Part shown: in pieces, positions 5,316 through 5,909 of the stretch
How the letters are laid out: the number at the start of each line of letters is the position of its first letter
Position numbering within the stretch: position 1 is the stretch's first letter
Source: Desulfobacterales bacterium
Lineage (GTDB): Bacteria; Desulfobacterota; Desulfobacteria; Desulfobacterales; Desulfobacteraceae
Direction: 5' to 3'
DNA: 5,909 nucleotides
Assembly: GCA_022361135.1 (NCBI GenBank)
Contig: JAKSBM010000375.1
Span: 1-5,909 of the forward strand
The notes under the pieces: model-generated
Database searches by the model: none
Told to the model about the DNA's origin: nothing
What the model saw: the letters and a program-made list of their open reading frames with translations, nothing else
Translations under genes and position numbers: made by a program

Positions 5316-5909
5316 TTAGCAGATATCCAGAAAACCTTTGCTATGCTCGGTTTTCACCCGTCCCACGCAACATCCTGATATCCCTTTTTCTTCTAGACGA
5401 TCCACATATAAACCGGTTTGATCCGACGGCAGGCTCACCAGCAATCCCCCCGAGGTCTGGGGATCAAAAAGCAGATCTGTCAGCACCCGGTCCACCCCAT
5501 TGTCCACCCGGGTGTGGGTTTTAAAAAACTGCCGGTTTTTATGTGCACCGGCCGGAACCATCCCCATGGCCGCATAGTCCAGGACCCCGTCCAGCAATGC
5601 CACCTGCCCTGCCACAAGTTCGATGTGCATCCGGCCGCCCTTGGCCATTTCCAAGAGATGACCTGCCAGGCCGAACCCGGTAACATCGGTGCAGGCATGG
5701 ATATCCAAACCTGTCATGGCTTCCGCCGCATACCGGTTGAGCCGGGCCATGCTCTCCACGGCGGCAGCGACCTGTGTCTCATTGGCAAGCCCGCCTTTTT
5801 GAGCCGTTGACATCACCCCGGTGCCCAAAGGCTTGGTCAGGATGATCTCATCACCCGGCTGTACTGTTGAGTTGGCAAGTACCTGGTCCGGATGGACGGT
5901 ACCGGTAAC
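5316..5909 (-). CDS. selD: Selenide, water dikinase (selenophosphate synthetase), C-terminal part; N-terminus beyond right edge
   Basis: The frame is open to the right edge and shows 197 residues, a little over half of the usual length of about 345. SelD makes selenophosphate from selenide and ATP, the selenium donor for selenocysteine and selenouridine in tRNA. Diagnostic stretches are VTGTVHPD at the window edge, LTKPLGTG about 25 residues on, the metal/ATP-binding ACTDVTGFGLAGH (its Asp corresponds to E. coli D227) and LFDPQTSGGLL near the end. The TTG or ATG codons near 5828 and 5811 are internal, because homology continues upstream. The catalytic Cys or Sec and the glycine-rich N-terminus are not in the window, so I cannot tell whether this SelD is itself a selenoprotein. 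It ends 102 bases before atpZ on the same strand. Confidence 0.97.
   Translation of the reverse strand, partial: VTGTVHPDQVLANSTVQPGDEIILTKPLGTGVMSTAQKGGLANETQVAAAVESMARLNRYAAEAMTGLDIHACTDVTGFGLAGHLLEMAKGGRMHIELVAGQVALLDGVLDYAAMGMVPAGAHKNRQFFKTHTRVDNGVDRVLTDLLFDPQTSGGLLVSLPSDQTGLYVDRLEEKGISGCCVGRVKTEHSKGFLDIC

Noticed and set aside
5330..5355. Inverted repeat GAAAACC/GGTTTTC as a selD terminator
   Set aside because: It lies inside the last selD codons, is AT-rich with a 12-base loop, and has no U run after it.

Overview
The window reads as an ordinary chromosomal segment of an anaerobic deltaproteobacterium-like organism, most likely a sulfate reducer of the Desulfobacterota (Desulfobacteraceae type). 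I infer this from the style of the histidine kinase, the Geobacter/Desulfovibrio-like F0 proteins, and a selD gene next to F0 genes. No database search was possible, so the lineage is an inference. Every gene I can support lies on the minus strand, and coordinates fall in the direction of transcription.

From right to left there are three apparent transcription units. (1) 5909-5316 holds the C-terminal part of selD (selenide, water dikinase), cut by the right edge. (2) 5301-3476 holds a compact F0 operon, atpZ-atpI-atpB-atpE, with a plausible promoter before atpZ and a strong bidirectional hairpin terminator after atpE. No subunit b, delta or F1 gene follows, so those must lie elsewhere and the ATP synthase genes are split. 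Subunit c has a glutamine/glutamate/serine ion-site pattern that only partly matches the sodium-type signature. Its start is preceded by a hairpin, an AU-rich leader and a strong ribosome site, as expected for a subunit needed in many copies.

(3) 3408-1 holds a less ordinary unit: an unrecognised acidic 104-residue protein, an orphan ParA-type ATPase with an N-terminal zinc ribbon, and a membrane histidine kinase whose last few residues run off the left edge. The small gene and parA overlap by four bases (ATGA), which suggests translational coupling and a functional pair. No ParB or centromere-like repeats are visible. A role in positioning a protein cargo, with possible signalling through the kinase, is a hypothesis and not a demonstrated function.

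The 254-base gap between units 2 and 3 (3284-3537) carries the terminator, a G-rich tract, a candidate promoter and a leader hairpin. I see no RNA genes, CRISPR arrays, insertion sequences or attachment sites. The most interesting part is the zinc-ribbon ParA unit. The ATP synthase and selD parts are conventional apart from details noted in the findings.
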